NCBI RefSeq assembly: GCF_003113895.1
Contig: NZ_BDUD01000001.1
Coordinates: 566,941-616,754 of the forward strand
Direction: 5' to 3'
From: Nostoc commune NIES-4072
GTDB taxonomy: Bacteria > Cyanobacteriota > Cyanobacteriia > Cyanobacteriales > Nostocaceae
Length of the DNA stretch: 49,814 bases
Position 1 is the first letter of the stretch; every line of letters starts with the position of its first letter. A program made the translations under genes and the position numbers. The notes beneath the pieces were generated by a model. It saw only the letters and a list, made by a program, of their open reading frames with translations, did no database searches and had not been told where the DNA came from. Shown here piece after piece: positions 26,580 to 35,130 of this stretch.

Positions 26580-26753
26580 ATGGATACCATTGCAATCCCT
26601 GTTCTAAATCGCCCAGTAGATGCCACGGTAGAGATTCCTGTTTTTAAAAGTATTACCAATCGGGCGTTACTCGTTGCGGTCTTAGCGCCAAGTGACTCGA
26701 TTTTAGAAAATGCCTTATTTAGTGAAGACTGGCATTTCCTGTCACTGGCTTAA
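26580..26753 (+). pseudogene. aroA: N-terminal fragment of EPSP synthase (aroA)
   Basis: Fifty-seven codons: MDTIAIPVLNRPVDATVEIP then KSITNRALLVAVLAPSDSILENALFSED, ending WHFLSLA and TAA. KSITNRALL...L..ALFSED is the well-known start of 3-phosphoshikimate 1-carboxyvinyltransferase. The usual PGSKS is here PVFKS, and the other roughly 380 residues are missing, so it cannot be functional. A full aroA is presumably elsewhere in the genome. Confidence 0.8.
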
Positions 26754-26862
26754 AGGTTCCAAGCATTGTAATAAAAGACCGTGCGTGGTTGTACAGCTAA
26801 AACTTTTCCCGATTACTTTACTTGATTTTTCCAAATGTTAGAACAATAAAAGGTGAATTGCT

Positions 26863-27309
26863 ATGTCAAATATTCGAGAAGGGATGCCGGTGCTTGTCCG
26901 TCATGAAGGAGATTGGGTAGGAACTTATACAGTAGTTGATACAGCCGGAAAAATCCTTGACAGTTATGAGTCTCACTTAACTTGTCAATTTCCAGAAAAT
27001 GGCCCTCATCCCTACTACCAAATCAATCGCTATAAATGGTCTGGTGGGAAACAAGAAGAGTATGAATTTCCAGGAAGCTATAAAGATAATAAGCTGTGGT
27101 TTGACACCGATCGCATAGATGGAAAAGCTTGGGAAGCCGATGATTCAATTGTGATTTTGCAGTTTAGTTATAAAACAAACCCAGAAATGAGTTTATACGA
27201 AATGATCTATATTAGCCCTGACAATAACAATCGTGCCCGTACTTGGCATTGGTTTAAGAACAACAAAATTTTTCAACGCACCTTAATTCAAGAAGAACGG
27301 GTAAGATAG
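26863..27309 (+). CDS. Calycin-like hypothetical protein (DUF3598-like)
   Basis: A 148-residue, beta-rich, aromatic-rich soluble protein beginning MSNIREGMPVLVRHEGDWVGTYTVVDTAGKILDSYESHL. The pattern of G.W.GTY strands, PYYQINRYKW, KLWFDTDRIDGKAW and ARTWHWFKNN looks like a lipocalin-type barrel, and resembles cyanobacterial DUF3598 proteins, though shorter. ATG 26863 has AAAGGTGA at 26849-26856, a good ribosome site. No enzymatic residues can be assigned. Confidence 0.8.
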   Translation: MSNIREGMPVLVRHEGDWVGTYTVVDTAGKILDSYESHLTCQFPENGPHPYYQINRYKWSGGKQEEYEFPGSYKDNKLWFDTDRIDGKAWEADDSIVILQFSYKTNPEMSLYEMIYISPDNNNRARTWHWFKNNKIFQRTLIQEERVR

Positions 27310-27344
27310 TAATTTCTTCGCTCAGAGATAATCACTCATTATTC

Positions 27345-27372
27345 TCCAGTCCGCGCAGGCGGACTTTGTATA
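27345..27372. repeat. GTCCGC..GCGGAC hairpin repeat
   Basis: A short palindrome (GTCCGCGCAGGCGGAC) followed by TTTGTATATGTAGCC, a very common spacer repeat in Nostoc genomes. It lies in the spacer between the calycin-like gene and hisS. Confidence 0.5.
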
Positions 27373-27434
27373 TGTAGCCAGGACTTCCTGTCGTTAAGGT
27401 TTCATCTCAAATTGCAACTTAGTAAGGTATACGC

Positions 27435-28823
27435 ATGGCAAAAGGTGACAAAATAAACTTTTCTACTCCTAGTGGTTTCCCAGAATTTCTGCCTAGTGAA
27501 AAGCGTCTAGAATTATATTTGCTAGATATCATCCGTAGAGTTTTTGAAAGCTATGGATTTACGCCCATAGAAACACCTGCTGTAGAACGTTTAGAAGTGC
27601 TGCAAGCTAAAGGAAATCAAGGCGACAATATCATTTATGGTATTGACCCCATCCTGCCACCAAATCGACAAGCCGAAAGAGATAAATCGGGTGAAACTGG
27701 TTCAGAAGCAAGAGCTTTAAAGTTTGATCAAACAGTTCCATTAGCAGCATATATTGCCCGTCACCTAAATGAGTTGACCTTTCCCTTTGCCCGCTACCAA
27801 ATGGATGTAGTTTTTCGTGGTGAACGAGCAAAAGATGGGCGTTTTCGTCAGTTCCGCCAGTGTGATATTGATGTAGTTGCTCGTCGTGAACTCAGCTTGC
27901 TCTATGATGCTCAGATGCCTGCAATTATTACTGAGATATTTGAAGCGATAAATATTGGTGATTTTTTGATTCGCATCAATAACCGTAAAGTTCTCACAGG
28001 TTTTTTTAAGTCAGTAGGAATTACTGAAGATAAAATTAAATCGTGTATTAGTATTGTTGATAATTTAGAAAAAATTGGTGAAAGTAAAGTAAAACAAGAA
28101 TTAGAAAAAGAGGGTGTTTCAGGAGAACAAACTCAAAAAATTATTGATTTTATTAAAATAGATGGTTCTGTTGATGAAGTATTAGATAAACTTAAGTATC
28201 TCGCCCAAAATTTATCAGAAACCGAGCAATTAAACCTGGGGATTACCGAATTACAAACGGTAATTGCAGGCGTGCGTAATCTCGGAGTTGCCGAAAATCG
28301 TTTCTGTATTGATTTATCCATTGCCCGTGGTCTTGATTACTATACTGGTACAGTTTATGAAACAACCTTATTAGGGCATGAAGCTTTAGGTAGTATCTGT
28401 TCTGGCGGAAGATATGAAGAATTAGTCGGAGTATTTTTGGGTGAAAAAATGCCTGGTGTAGGTATTTCTATAGGATTAACTCGCTTAATTAGTCGCTTGT
28501 TAAAAGCAGGTATTCTTAATACTTTAGCTGCTACACCAGCCCAGGTGATGGTAGTAAATATGCAAGAAGATTTAATGCCAACTTATTTAAAAGTTTCGCA
28601 ACATCTGCGTCAGGCTGGAATTAATGTGCTCACTAACTTTGATAAGCGTCCCTTGGGTAAACAATTTCAGCTAGCTGACAAACAAGGAATTCAATTTTGT
28701 GTAATTATTGGATCTGAAGAAGCAGCAGCGCAAAAGTCATCACTGAAAGATTTGAAAACAGGTGAGCAAGTAGAAGTGCTACTAGTAAATTTGGCTGAAG
28801 AAGTTAAAAGAAGACTTGGCTAA
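27435..28823 (+). CDS. hisS: Histidyl-tRNA synthetase
   Basis: A 462-residue class II aminoacyl-tRNA synthetase that charges tRNA-His. Motif 1 region starts GFPEFLPSEKR; motif 2 is FRGERAKDGRFRQFRQCDIDVV; the histidine-specific loop is ARGLDYYTGTVYE; motif 3 is GVGISIGLTRLISRL. The C-terminal anticodon-binding domain (about 370-462) starts AQVMVVNMQEDL. It has a slightly longer insertion domain (KVKQELEKEGVSGEQTQKI) than compact bacterial HisRS, and the sequence style is of the HisRS form also seen in some cyanobacteria alongside a second copy; whether this is the only copy cannot be told from the window. Confidence 0.95.
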   Translation: MAKGDKINFSTPSGFPEFLPSEKRLELYLLDIIRRVFESYGFTPIETPAVERLEVLQAKGNQGDNIIYGIDPILPPNRQAERDKSGETGSEARALKFDQTVPLAAYIARHLNELTFPFARYQMDVVFRGERAKDGRFRQFRQCDIDVVARRELSLLYDAQMPAIITEIFEAINIGDFLIRINNRKVLTGFFKSVGITEDKIKSCISIVDNLEKIGESKVKQELEKEGVSGEQTQKIIDFIKIDGSVDEVLDKLKYLAQNLSETEQLNLGITELQTVIAGVRNLGVAENRFCIDLSIARGLDYYTGTVYETTLLGHEALGSICSGGRYEELVGVFLGEKMPGVGISIGLTRLISRLLKAGILNTLAATPAQVMVVNMQEDLMPTYLKVSQHLRQAGINVLTNFDKRPLGKQFQLADKQGIQFCVIIGSEEAAAQKSSLKDLKTGEQVEVLLVNLAEEVKRRLG

Positions 28824-29000
28824 TTACTTTTAACACCTCTTTTTCTCTCTGCTCTCTCCGCGTCTGGAGCGGTTCAAAAGTTTTTTATTTAACTACAGAG
28901 TCACAGAGAACACAGAGTCACGAAGTTAAAGAGGAGTTTCTTAAGTTTTATATAGGTAACTTCGATTGGGTTGCACCTTAATCAAGCAAACATAAAATAT

Positions 29001-29636
29001 ATGACAATTCTCAACGCTCGTAATTTATCCTTAGAAGAAGTTCAGCGTCTGTTTGGCTTTCAAGAACAATACAGTGACTCATTTTCTAACTACTTATCTC
29101 TAGAACCTCTTACGGAAGCAGAACAGCAAGAAATGCTGCAAATTAGAAATGACTTTCGACGCTACCTTACAGCAGGTAAAGTTTCCGAAGGTCAGGTAAA
29201 GTTCCTTGCAGTTGCTCCTTTACTAAGATTAGCTGGTTTTTATCGCTATCCTATCGAAATTGTTTTGGAGGAGAATATTGCTGATATTGAAGTTGAAGAT
29301 GAAGATATCAGAATTAAAGGAAGATTTGATATTTTAGCTATTAGTAAAGCTAAACATACAAAACCTCAAACATATTTTTGGCTACTGTTAATTGAATCTA
29401 AAAATAGTCAAATTGATATTTCAACAGGTTTACCTCAGCTACTCACGTATGCTTATAAAAATTTAGATAATCAAAAATCAATTTGGGGATTAACGGCTAA
29501 TGGTAGAAGTTATCAATTTGTCTATCTTGAACCAGGAAATCCGCCTATTTATTATCTGTTACCAGAATTAAATTTAATGGAAAGAGAGCGTTCAACTCAG
29601 TTGCTACAAGTTCTAAAAGCAATTTGTCAGCTTTAA
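29001..29636 (+). CDS. PD-(D/E)XK nuclease-like protein (type I restriction R-subunit N-domain-like)
   Basis: A 211-residue stand-alone protein from ATG 29001 (MTILNARNLSLEEVQRLFGF); TTG 28971 would add ten residues. The nuclease-type core shows as IRIKGRFDILAIS (Asp) and TYFWLLLIESKNSQIDISTGLPQLLTYAY (Glu-x-Lys), with GLTANGRSYQFVYLE after it. This matches the HSDR-N-like proteins common in cyanobacteria that lack helicase domains. Whether it cleaves DNA is unknown. No methylase or specificity subunit is nearby. Confidence 0.8.
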   Translation: MTILNARNLSLEEVQRLFGFQEQYSDSFSNYLSLEPLTEAEQQEMLQIRNDFRRYLTAGKVSEGQVKFLAVAPLLRLAGFYRYPIEIVLEENIADIEVEDEDIRIKGRFDILAISKAKHTKPQTYFWLLLIESKNSQIDISTGLPQLLTYAYKNLDNQKSIWGLTANGRSYQFVYLEPGNPPIYYLLPELNLMERERSTQLLQVLKAICQL

Positions 29637-29812
29637 AAGTAATTTAACTTTAGCCACCTTGCAAAAATGCCGCTCATCGATGGCAATACCCGCCGCCTTC
29701 ATCCATCCCTTCATCACCACCGTTTCCCAAAGGAATAATTATATTGCTCATCTCTTCTTTTGAGCGATCGCCAGCCGCAAACAGAGGCTAAAAATCCTTA
29801 GAACTTAAGTTT

Positions 29813-29914
29813 TTACTTGGGTTGCCACAATGCAGTGATATCAAGCTTTTCAGCAGTAGATACGGCATTTATAACCAACTTAGTACGGTTTACCACCCTT
29901 TGATCTTTGTAAAG
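29813..29914 (-). pseudogene. Possible C-terminal gene relic
   Basis: A 33-codon minus-strand frame reads LYKDQRVVNRTKLVINAVST, then AEKLDITALWQPK, and ends at TAA 29813-29815, preceded by an in-frame TAG. The composition looks protein-like, but I do not recognise the family and the stretch is short. Confidence 0.3.
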
Positions 29915-29930
29915 CTAACGTAATATTTAT

Positions 29931-29958
29931 TTATATAAAGCAATATTTGCTTATATAA
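29931..29958. promoter_or_regulatory. AT-rich dyad just upstream of nblA
   Basis: TTATATAA-A-GCAA, TAT, TTGC-TTATATAA: two arms of 12 bases that match as inverted repeats apart from one extra A. The dyad ends 17 bases before the nblA ATG and is followed by another GCAAA. It could bind a dimeric regulator or fold in the leader mRNA near the start codon. No Shine-Dalgarno sequence is visible. NblA is strongly induced by nutrient starvation, so a control site here is expected; its identity is unknown. Confidence 0.5.
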
Positions 29959-29975
29959 GCAAACCCAAATAAGCG

Positions 29976-30173
29976 ATGAATGAACCTATTAAATTATCTT
30001 TAGAACAAGAATTTAGCCTTAGAACCTTTTCTGATCAAGTGCAGCAGATGTCCCGTGAACAAGCTCAAGAGTTTTTGCTGATGCTCTATAAGCAGATGAT
30101 AATTAGGGAAACGACTTACCAAGAATTGCTCAAACATCAGTGGGAACTGGATTCAGATCCAATCTTTGGCTAA
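29976..30173 (+). CDS. nblA: Phycobilisome degradation protein NblA
   Basis: A 65-residue protein with clear NblA character: MNEPIKLSLEQEFSLRTFSDQV, then MSREQAQEFLLMLYKQMIIRE and TTYQELLKHQWELD. NblA is a small two-helix protein that binds phycobilisome rods and brings in the Clp protease during nitrogen or sulfur starvation. Length is typical. An AT-rich dyad lies just upstream. It sits about 400 bp from the convergent sulfonate gene cluster, a possibly meaningful neighbour since sulfur starvation induces nblA in some species, but no shared promoter is seen. Confidence 0.95.
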   Translation: MNEPIKLSLEQEFSLRTFSDQVQQMSREQAQEFLLMLYKQMIIRETTYQELLKHQWELDSDPIFG

Positions 30174-30551
30174 AACAAACCTTGCGAAGCCACTTGAAGC
30201 GACGGAGAAGAGAACGAAGTTATACCTAGCTTTTTTCTGTGGGCTATCCGGTAACGTTGCAAAGTCACTTGAAGCGACGGAGAAGAGAAGCAACACACAA
30301 TTGTTTTTTTCGAGGGCAAGTTAATAAAGATTATTATCTCTCTCGACAAGCTCAGGGTCAGGTGAACTTTGTAGCGACGATACAACTCGGTCTTGCAAAG
30401 TTTTTAGTCTTTCAATTCAATTTTCTTATCCCGCTTTTCTGTTGAATTTATATAATAAATTTGTATTGCTCTGATTAACTTTAAAAAAAGGTAGCAGAGA
30501 GGTAATTTTTACCTATCTGCTACAAAAATGCGGAGGTATAAACTTGATTAC
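30174..30551. repeat. Spacer with a 31-bp direct repeat pair and a terminator
   Basis: CACTTGAAGCGACGGAGAAG and flanks occur twice, at about 30184-30217 and 30257-30290 (73 bp apart), differing at a few bases. They lie downstream of nblA. With only two copies and no cas genes this is not a CRISPR. The rest of the gap holds the terminator at 30483-30523. Confidence 0.65.
30483..30523 (-). terminator. Rho-independent terminator of the ssu operon
   Basis: GTAGCAGAGAGGTAA and TTACCTATCTGCTAC form a long stem (one mismatch) with a short loop. On the minus strand the stem is followed by a run of seven T, fitting termination just after ssuE, whose stop is about 30 bp away. Confidence 0.85.
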
Positions 30552-31118
30552 TTAATTGGCATGAACCAATTCTTGAGGCGCTGCGGCATCATATTCTACA
30601 GCTTTCACAAATTCCTTGAGAACATCTTTAAGCCTTTGATCAATTTCCTCATCTAACACGACGCTGTTATCAGCTTGTCGTTGAATTTGTTTGTCTACTG
30701 CATAAATAGTAGCTAGGATATGCCGCGCTCCTAATTCAGATAAAACAGGTTTAAGAGCATATTCAATTGCCAATAAGTGAGCGATCGTCCCACCAAGGGC
30801 AATTGGTAATACAGGTTTACCTGTCAATGATTTTTGTGGGAGCAAATCTAGAAATGTTTTCAGCACTCCTGTGTAAGCAGCTTTGTAAATTGGGGTGGCA
30901 ATAATTACACCATCTGCCTTTGCTAATAAAGCTTTTGGTTGTTCTAAAGCAGGACTATCGTAACGTCCAAAAACTAAATCTTCAGCAGGTAAATCCCGAA
31001 CTGAAATAATGTCTACATGCAAGCCTTCTTGTTGTAAAAGCTTGGCAGTGTATTCGACAACACCATAAGTTCTAGATGGATGGGTTGGACTACCAGCGAT
31101 CGCTAAAATATTTGTCAT
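30552..31118 (-). CDS. ssuE: NADPH-dependent FMN reductase SsuE
   Basis: A 188-residue flavodoxin-fold reductase: MTNILAIAGSPTHPSRTYGV is the FMN phosphate loop, followed by ADGVIIATPIYKAAYTGVLKTFLDLLP. It reduces FMN with NADPH and hands FMNH2 to SsuD. Its ATG overlaps the stop of the carbonic-anhydrase-like gene by 4 bp (ATGA). It is the last gene of the operon and is followed by a strong terminator. Confidence 0.92.
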   Translation of the reverse strand: MTNILAIAGSPTHPSRTYGVVEYTAKLLQQEGLHVDIISVRDLPAEDLVFGRYDSPALEQPKALLAKADGVIIATPIYKAAYTGVLKTFLDLLPQKSLTGKPVLPIALGGTIAHLLAIEYALKPVLSELGARHILATIYAVDKQIQRQADNSVVLDEEIDQRLKDVLKEFVKAVEYDAAAPQELVHAN

Positions 31119-31753
31119 TCAATTAAACTCCCAATTTCTAAAATCGGTTCAGTATGTTTTGTGGTTTTGCTATTCATAGCTGATGCTGTATTGACCTGAT
31201 CACTCAGGCGTTTGTAGGGACGGCGCAAACTCATACTCTCTACTTCCCAGATGTAGCCATGAATAACTACATCCTGGGGAATTAAAGCAGAATTACGCAG
31301 TAATTCTACCTGCTGTGTGCAGATTTCATCCACATCGGTAAACGTTTTGATCCATTTGGAAAAAACGCCTTTTGGTAGCTTCAACTCTGGCAAAGCAGGA
31401 TCGACACTAACTTGATCCACGTCAATACCTTGATTTCGCAATACCTCACTAAGAAAGTTTCCTGATGCTGTCATCATGCCACATTCGGTATGATTAATGA
31501 CAATGATTTCTTTTGTGCCAAAAAACTGTGTAGTTAACATCGCTGATCGGATAGCATCATCCGTAACTAATCCCCCAGCATTACGGAAAATATGAGCATC
31601 TCCTTCAGCAATTCCCAATACTTTTTCTATCGGTAATCGCTCATCCATGCACGCCAGCACCCACAAGCGTTTATTGTTAGGTATTCCCAACTGGCGACGT
31701 AATGCCCACGCTTCTTTTTCTGAGATTTTTTGGTCAATTTGTTGGTGCAACAT
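31115..31753 (-). CDS. Beta-carbonic-anhydrase-like protein in the sulfonate operon
   Basis: A 212-residue beta-class carbonic anhydrase homologue with the zinc ligands Cys35 (ACMDER, with Asp37-Arg39 dyad), His88 and Cys91 (NHTECGM). The family interconverts CO2 and bicarbonate, but relatives hydrolyse COS or CS2. It lies between ssuD and ssuE, 27 bp after ssuD and overlapping ssuE, so its expression is tied to sulfonate use. The natural substrate may therefore be a sulfur compound (inference). All catalytic residues appear present. Confidence 0.88.
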   Translation of the reverse strand: MLHQQIDQKISEKEAWALRRQLGIPNNKRLWVLACMDERLPIEKVLGIAEGDAHIFRNAGGLVTDDAIRSAMLTTQFFGTKEIIVINHTECGMMTASGNFLSEVLRNQGIDVDQVSVDPALPELKLPKGVFSKWIKTFTDVDEICTQQVELLRNSALIPQDVVIHGYIWEVESMSLRRPYKRLSDQVNTASAMNSKTTKHTEPILEIGSLIE

Positions 31754-31780
31754 GGCTGGTAATTTTCTAGTTCTTAATTA

Positions 31781-32941
31781 CTAGGATATGGACGTTGCTC
31801 TTTCCTGATGCTGCTCCTTAGGGAAATCTTCATTTGCCACAATCTCGCCAAATGGACTCAAGACATGTTGCTTTTCCACTGCTGGCAGATTCTCTAATGG
31901 CAAATGGGGAAATAAAAGTTCTGCAACTCGATAAGCTTCTTCTAGGTGAGGATAGCCAGAGAGAATAAAAGACTCAATGCCCAAAGAAGCATATTCCAAT
32001 ATCCTGGCAGCTACGGTTTGGGGATCGCCTACTAAGGCTGTTCCCGCACCACCACGTACTAAACCAACTCCCGCCCACAGATTCGGGCTAATCTCTAATG
32101 CCTCACGATTACCGTGGTGTAGTTGAGTCATCCGCCGTTGCCCAACTGAGTCCATCCGGGCATAAGTTTTTTGGGCTTTAGTGATCGCCTCATCATCTAC
32201 ATACTTAATCAATTGATTCGCCGCATCCCAGGCTTCACTTTCAGTTTCGCGCACAATCACATGTAAGCGAATCCCAAACCGCAAAGTTCGGCCTTCTGAC
32301 AAAGCAAGTCTGCGAACTGATGCAATCTTCTCGGCTACTTGCGCCGGTGGTTCACCCCAAGTTAGATAGACATCTACGTGCTTGGCAGCAATTTTTTGAG
32401 CAACGGCAGAAGAACCACCAAACCACAAGGGAGGATATGGCTTCTGGACGGGTGGAAACAGCAGCTTACCATCTTGGATATTAAGATAGTCGCCTTGGAG
32501 ATTAGCTTGTTCACCACTAGCGATCGCTCGCCATACAGTCAAAAATTCATCTGTTAATTCATAGCGCTGATCGTGATCCAAATGCAAGCCGTCTCCCGCT
32601 AATTCTACGGGATCGCCACCAGTCACGACATTAATCAGCAAGCGTCCTCCAGAGAGTCTATCAAAAGTCGCCGCCATCCGCGCTGCTACTCCAGGTGATA
32701 CCAAGCCGGGACGAATCGCTACCAAAAAACGCATCTGTCGCGTCAGTGATACCAGTGTTGACGCTACAATCCAAGCATCTTCGCAAGACCGACCTGTAGG
32801 GAGCAATGCTCCTGTATAACCAAGGTCATCCACCGCTTGGGCAATTTGCCGCAGATAAGCAAAGCTTATTGCCCGCCCACCTGTAGCAGTTGCAAGGTAA
32901 CGTCCGTCTCCGTGGGTTGGGATAAACCATAGTAGCTGCAT
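31781..32941 (-). CDS. ssuD: FMNH2-dependent alkanesulfonate monooxygenase SsuD
   Basis: A 386-residue member of the luciferase-like flavin monooxygenases that cleaves alkanesulfonates to aldehyde and sulfite. Typical segments are [72 protein letters not shown] and [14 protein letters not shown]. Length is normal. It is the first gene of the ssuD-CA-ssuE unit, while ssuB begins 480 bp away, so it may have its own promoter. It acts in the cytosol with SsuE. Confidence 0.95.
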   Translation of the reverse strand: MQLLWFIPTHGDGRYLATATGGRAISFAYLRQIAQAVDDLGYTGALLPTGRSCEDAWIVASTLVSLTRQMRFLVAIRPGLVSPGVAARMAATFDRLSGGRLLINVVTGGDPVELAGDGLHLDHDQRYELTDEFLTVWRAIASGEQANLQGDYLNIQDGKLLFPPVQKPYPPLWFGGSSAVAQKIAAKHVDVYLTWGEPPAQVAEKIASVRRLALSEGRTLRFGIRLHVIVRETESEAWDAANQLIKYVDDEAITKAQKTYARMDSVGQRRMTQLHHGNREALEISPNLWAGVGLVRGGAGTALVGDPQTVAARILEYASLGIESFILSGYPHLEEAYRVAELLFPHLPLENLPAVEKQHVLSPFGEIVANEDFPKEQHQERATSIS

Positions 32942-33420
32942 GAGTCCTGTCCTTTTAAACTACTGTAATTTGATAGGATCACCGTGCTTTACTGATAGTT
33001 TTCAGAGTATCACATATTCTAATTAACCAAGCAAGAAGTTTTTTTTGAAAACCTTTTAAGCTACGGTGTACACACAAATCCTAGTGAAAAGGAAGGGGGC
33101 AAACAGCGACAGATGGACAGAGAAAACCCAGATACACTAAGCGGTTTCCAATCCAAAATCTAAAATTCAAAATCCAAAATGGTATCAGTAAACTCAGGAG
33201 CAGGTATCTCGTTTAACGAACTTTGGGGGTTTAAGTCCCCAGCAAGATAGGCAGCACGTTTTGTGTCGGGGTCTAAATCCCCGTCACAAAACGTAATTGC
33301 GAATTGCGAATTGCGAATTGGTTTAACAACCCTCGCTTGTTGATGGCGGGTTTGACGGTGAGCCATTCATGCAATGGGTGATGGACTTTTGCCGTTGGAT
33401 TGTCAAGGTGGTGTAGAGTA
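32942..33420. other. Repeat-rich spacer upstream of ssuD
   Basis: Contains AAACTACTGTAA (about 32957-32968) close to ssuD, the dispersed AGCTACGGTGTACACACAA repeat (33059-33080, second copy 41220-41241), a heptamer tract of the TCCAAAA type (about 33139-33180), a strong hairpin (33256-33294) and a GCGAATT heptamer tract (about 33296-33319). No gene; an open frame on the minus strand is only translated repeats. Confidence 0.65.
33256..33294. repeat. Perfect-arm hairpin ACGTTTTGTG..CACAAAACGT
   Basis: ACGTTTTGTG (33256-33265) pairs with CACAAAACGT (33285-33294), and the inner CGGGG pairs with CCCCG around TCTAAAT. It lies between ssuB and ssuD. It may be a dispersed repeat or an intercistronic mRNA stem. 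Confidence 0.65.
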
Positions 33421-34188
33421 TCAATGACTCATTTGCAATAATTGATGTGCGTGAGTGCCTTCATTATTCATAACTTTTTCTAGTACTGCTTCTCTGATAT
33501 TTACAAATACTTCACTAGCTCTGTCTCGTGGACGCGACAATCTTACAGGTAAATCTAACGCAACCCGTCCTTCTTCAATTACTATCACTCTGTCTGCCAG
33601 TGCTACAGCTTCTTCTACATCATGGGTAACTAAAAACGCCGTAAACCCTCTCTGTTGCCACAAATCCTCGATTAAATGTTGCATTTCTAAGCGAGTTAAC
33701 GCATCCAATGCTCCTAAAGGTTCATCAAGTAGTAATAGTTGTGGTTGACTCACCAAGGCTCTGGCCAATGCTACTCGTTGGCGTTGCCCTCCAGATAACA
33801 CGTAAGGCCATTCATCAGCTCTATCTTTAAGTCCTACTTGTTCCAATACCCGCGCAGCTTTTGCACGCCAATTTTCTTCCAAACCCAGACCCACATTATC
33901 TATCACACGTTTCCAAGGTAGTAATCGAGGGTCTTGAAACATTACTCTTACAGATTGACTAAGTTTATGTAGTGGTTGCCCATCTAATAATATGCCGCCT
34001 GAAGTGGGTTTATCTAACCCAGACACTAGGCGCAGTAAGGTACTTTTACCGCAACCACTACGCCCAACAATAGCAATAAATTCTCCTGGTGCTACTTCTA
34101 GATTTAATGATTTTAAGACAGTTTTATTTCCAAAAACTTTGCTTAAATCCAAAATATTGAGTTGTGAACCTTGTACAGTCGAAACCAT
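33421..34188 (-). CDS. ssuB: Aliphatic sulfonate ABC transporter ATPase SsuB
   Basis: A 255-residue ABC ATPase: Walker [11 protein letters not shown]-loop FQDPRLLPW, signature LSGGQRQR, Walker [13 protein letters not shown] and switch HDVEEAV. The QDPRLLPWK form is typical of the SsuB/TauB/NrtD group. It drives import together with SsuC and SsuA. It begins 117 bp after ssuC. Confidence 0.93.
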   Translation of the reverse strand: MVSTVQGSQLNILDLSKVFGNKTVLKSLNLEVAPGEFIAIVGRSGCGKSTLLRLVSGLDKPTSGGILLDGQPLHKLSQSVRVMFQDPRLLPWKRVIDNVGLGLEENWRAKAARVLEQVGLKDRADEWPYVLSGGQRQRVALARALVSQPQLLLLDEPLGALDALTRLEMQHLIEDLWQQRGFTAFLVTHDVEEAVALADRVIVIEEGRVALDLPVRLSRPRDRASEVFVNIREAVLEKVMNNEGTHAHQLLQMSH

Positions 34189-34305
34189 GTGTATTTCTCT
34201 TTTGTTGAGTGATTTAGGTATTGGGAATTTGGATGGATGGATTTTTTAAAATCAATATAATCACATTCAAAAACTAAACCGATGTTTAATCTTCGATTTC
34301 ATATT

Positions 34306-35130
34306 TTATCCAGCAGATGTGTAATTAGGATTCCATGATAAAAATTTGTTTTCTAGAGCTTTGGCAATAGAATTTGCAAGTTTACCTAACAGTGCATAGA
34401 TGACAATACTTAACACTACAACATCTGTTTGCATAAACTCACGGGCGTTCATTGCCATATAACCAATGCCGGAATCTGCTGCAATTTGTTCAGCTACAAT
34501 TAACGATAGCCACATAATCCCCAAAGAAAAGCGGACGCCAATCAAAATTGAAGATAAAGCTCCTGGAAAAACAATTTGCCACAAAAGCTGGGATGTTTTT
34601 AAGCCATAAACTCTGCCCATTTCAATTAGAGCGGGATCTACACTACGAATTCCATGATAGGTATTAAGATAAATTGGAAAGAATACACCTATAGAAACTA
34701 GAAATAATCTAGCTTGATCGCCAATCCCAAACCATAAAATTACTAGGGGAATTAATGCCAAGTTGGGAATAGTACGCAGCATTTGTAAAGAACTATCTAA
34801 CAATTGTTCTGCAATGCGAGAAAACCCAGTGAGTAATCCCAAAATAAAGCCAATTCCGCCACCAACGATAAAACCAGATATAGCGCGTGCAGCACTGATT
34901 CCCATGTGTTGGAAAAGCTCTCCAGTTGAGGCTAACTTAAATGCTGTAAAAACTACACTACTTGGTGCTGGAAGAATTCTGCTGGAAAGTAAACCAGTTC
35001 TAGAAGCAACTTCCCAAAGTATTAGCACTATAAAAGGTACTATCCAAGGGATGATTGGATCAGCAATTTTCTTGTTGAATAATACTTCTAGGGATTTTTT
35101 GCTGCTTTTATTTTTCAAAGTAACAGTCAT
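34306..35130 (-). CDS. ssuC: Aliphatic sulfonate ABC transporter permease SsuC
   Basis: A 274-residue inner-membrane permease with about six membrane helices (PWIVPFIVLILWEVAS; AISGFIVGGGIGFILGLL; LALIPLVILWFGIG and others). The coupling loop that contacts the ATPase is EMGRVYGLKTSQLLWQIVFPGALSSILIG. It belongs to the SsuC/TauC/NrtB family, and its neighbours make SsuC the best name. A TACGGTAAA-N11-GTAGTATTT motif lies about 380 bp upstream. Confidence 0.93.
   Translation of the reverse strand: MTVTLKNKSSKKSLEVLFNKKIADPIIPWIVPFIVLILWEVASRTGLLSSRILPAPSSVVFTAFKLASTGELFQHMGISAARAISGFIVGGGIGFILGLLTGFSRIAEQLLDSSLQMLRTIPNLALIPLVILWFGIGDQARLFLVSIGVFFPIYLNTYHGIRSVDPALIEMGRVYGLKTSQLLWQIVFPGALSSILIGVRFSLGIMWLSLIVAEQIAADSGIGYMAMNAREFMQTDVVVLSIVIYALLGKLANSIAKALENKFLSWNPNYTSAG

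Larger units (their letters stand above)
29637..29975. other. Spacer with a small gene relic and the nblA leader
   Basis: Minus strand 29813-29914 holds a short open relic ending LDITALWQPK (separate entry). Plus strand 29931-29958 carries the dyad upstream of nblA (separate entry). The rest shows no gene. Confidence 0.5.

Noticed and set aside
29909..29922. NtcA-type site upstream of nblA
   Set aside because: The sequence is GTA-N8-GTA, not the needed GTA-N8-TAC.
30184..30290. CRISPR array
   Set aside because: Only two imperfect copies, no regular spacers, no cas genes.
33160..33366. 68-codon minus-strand frame
   Set aside because: Made of heptamer repeats and a hairpin repeat; nothing protein-like.
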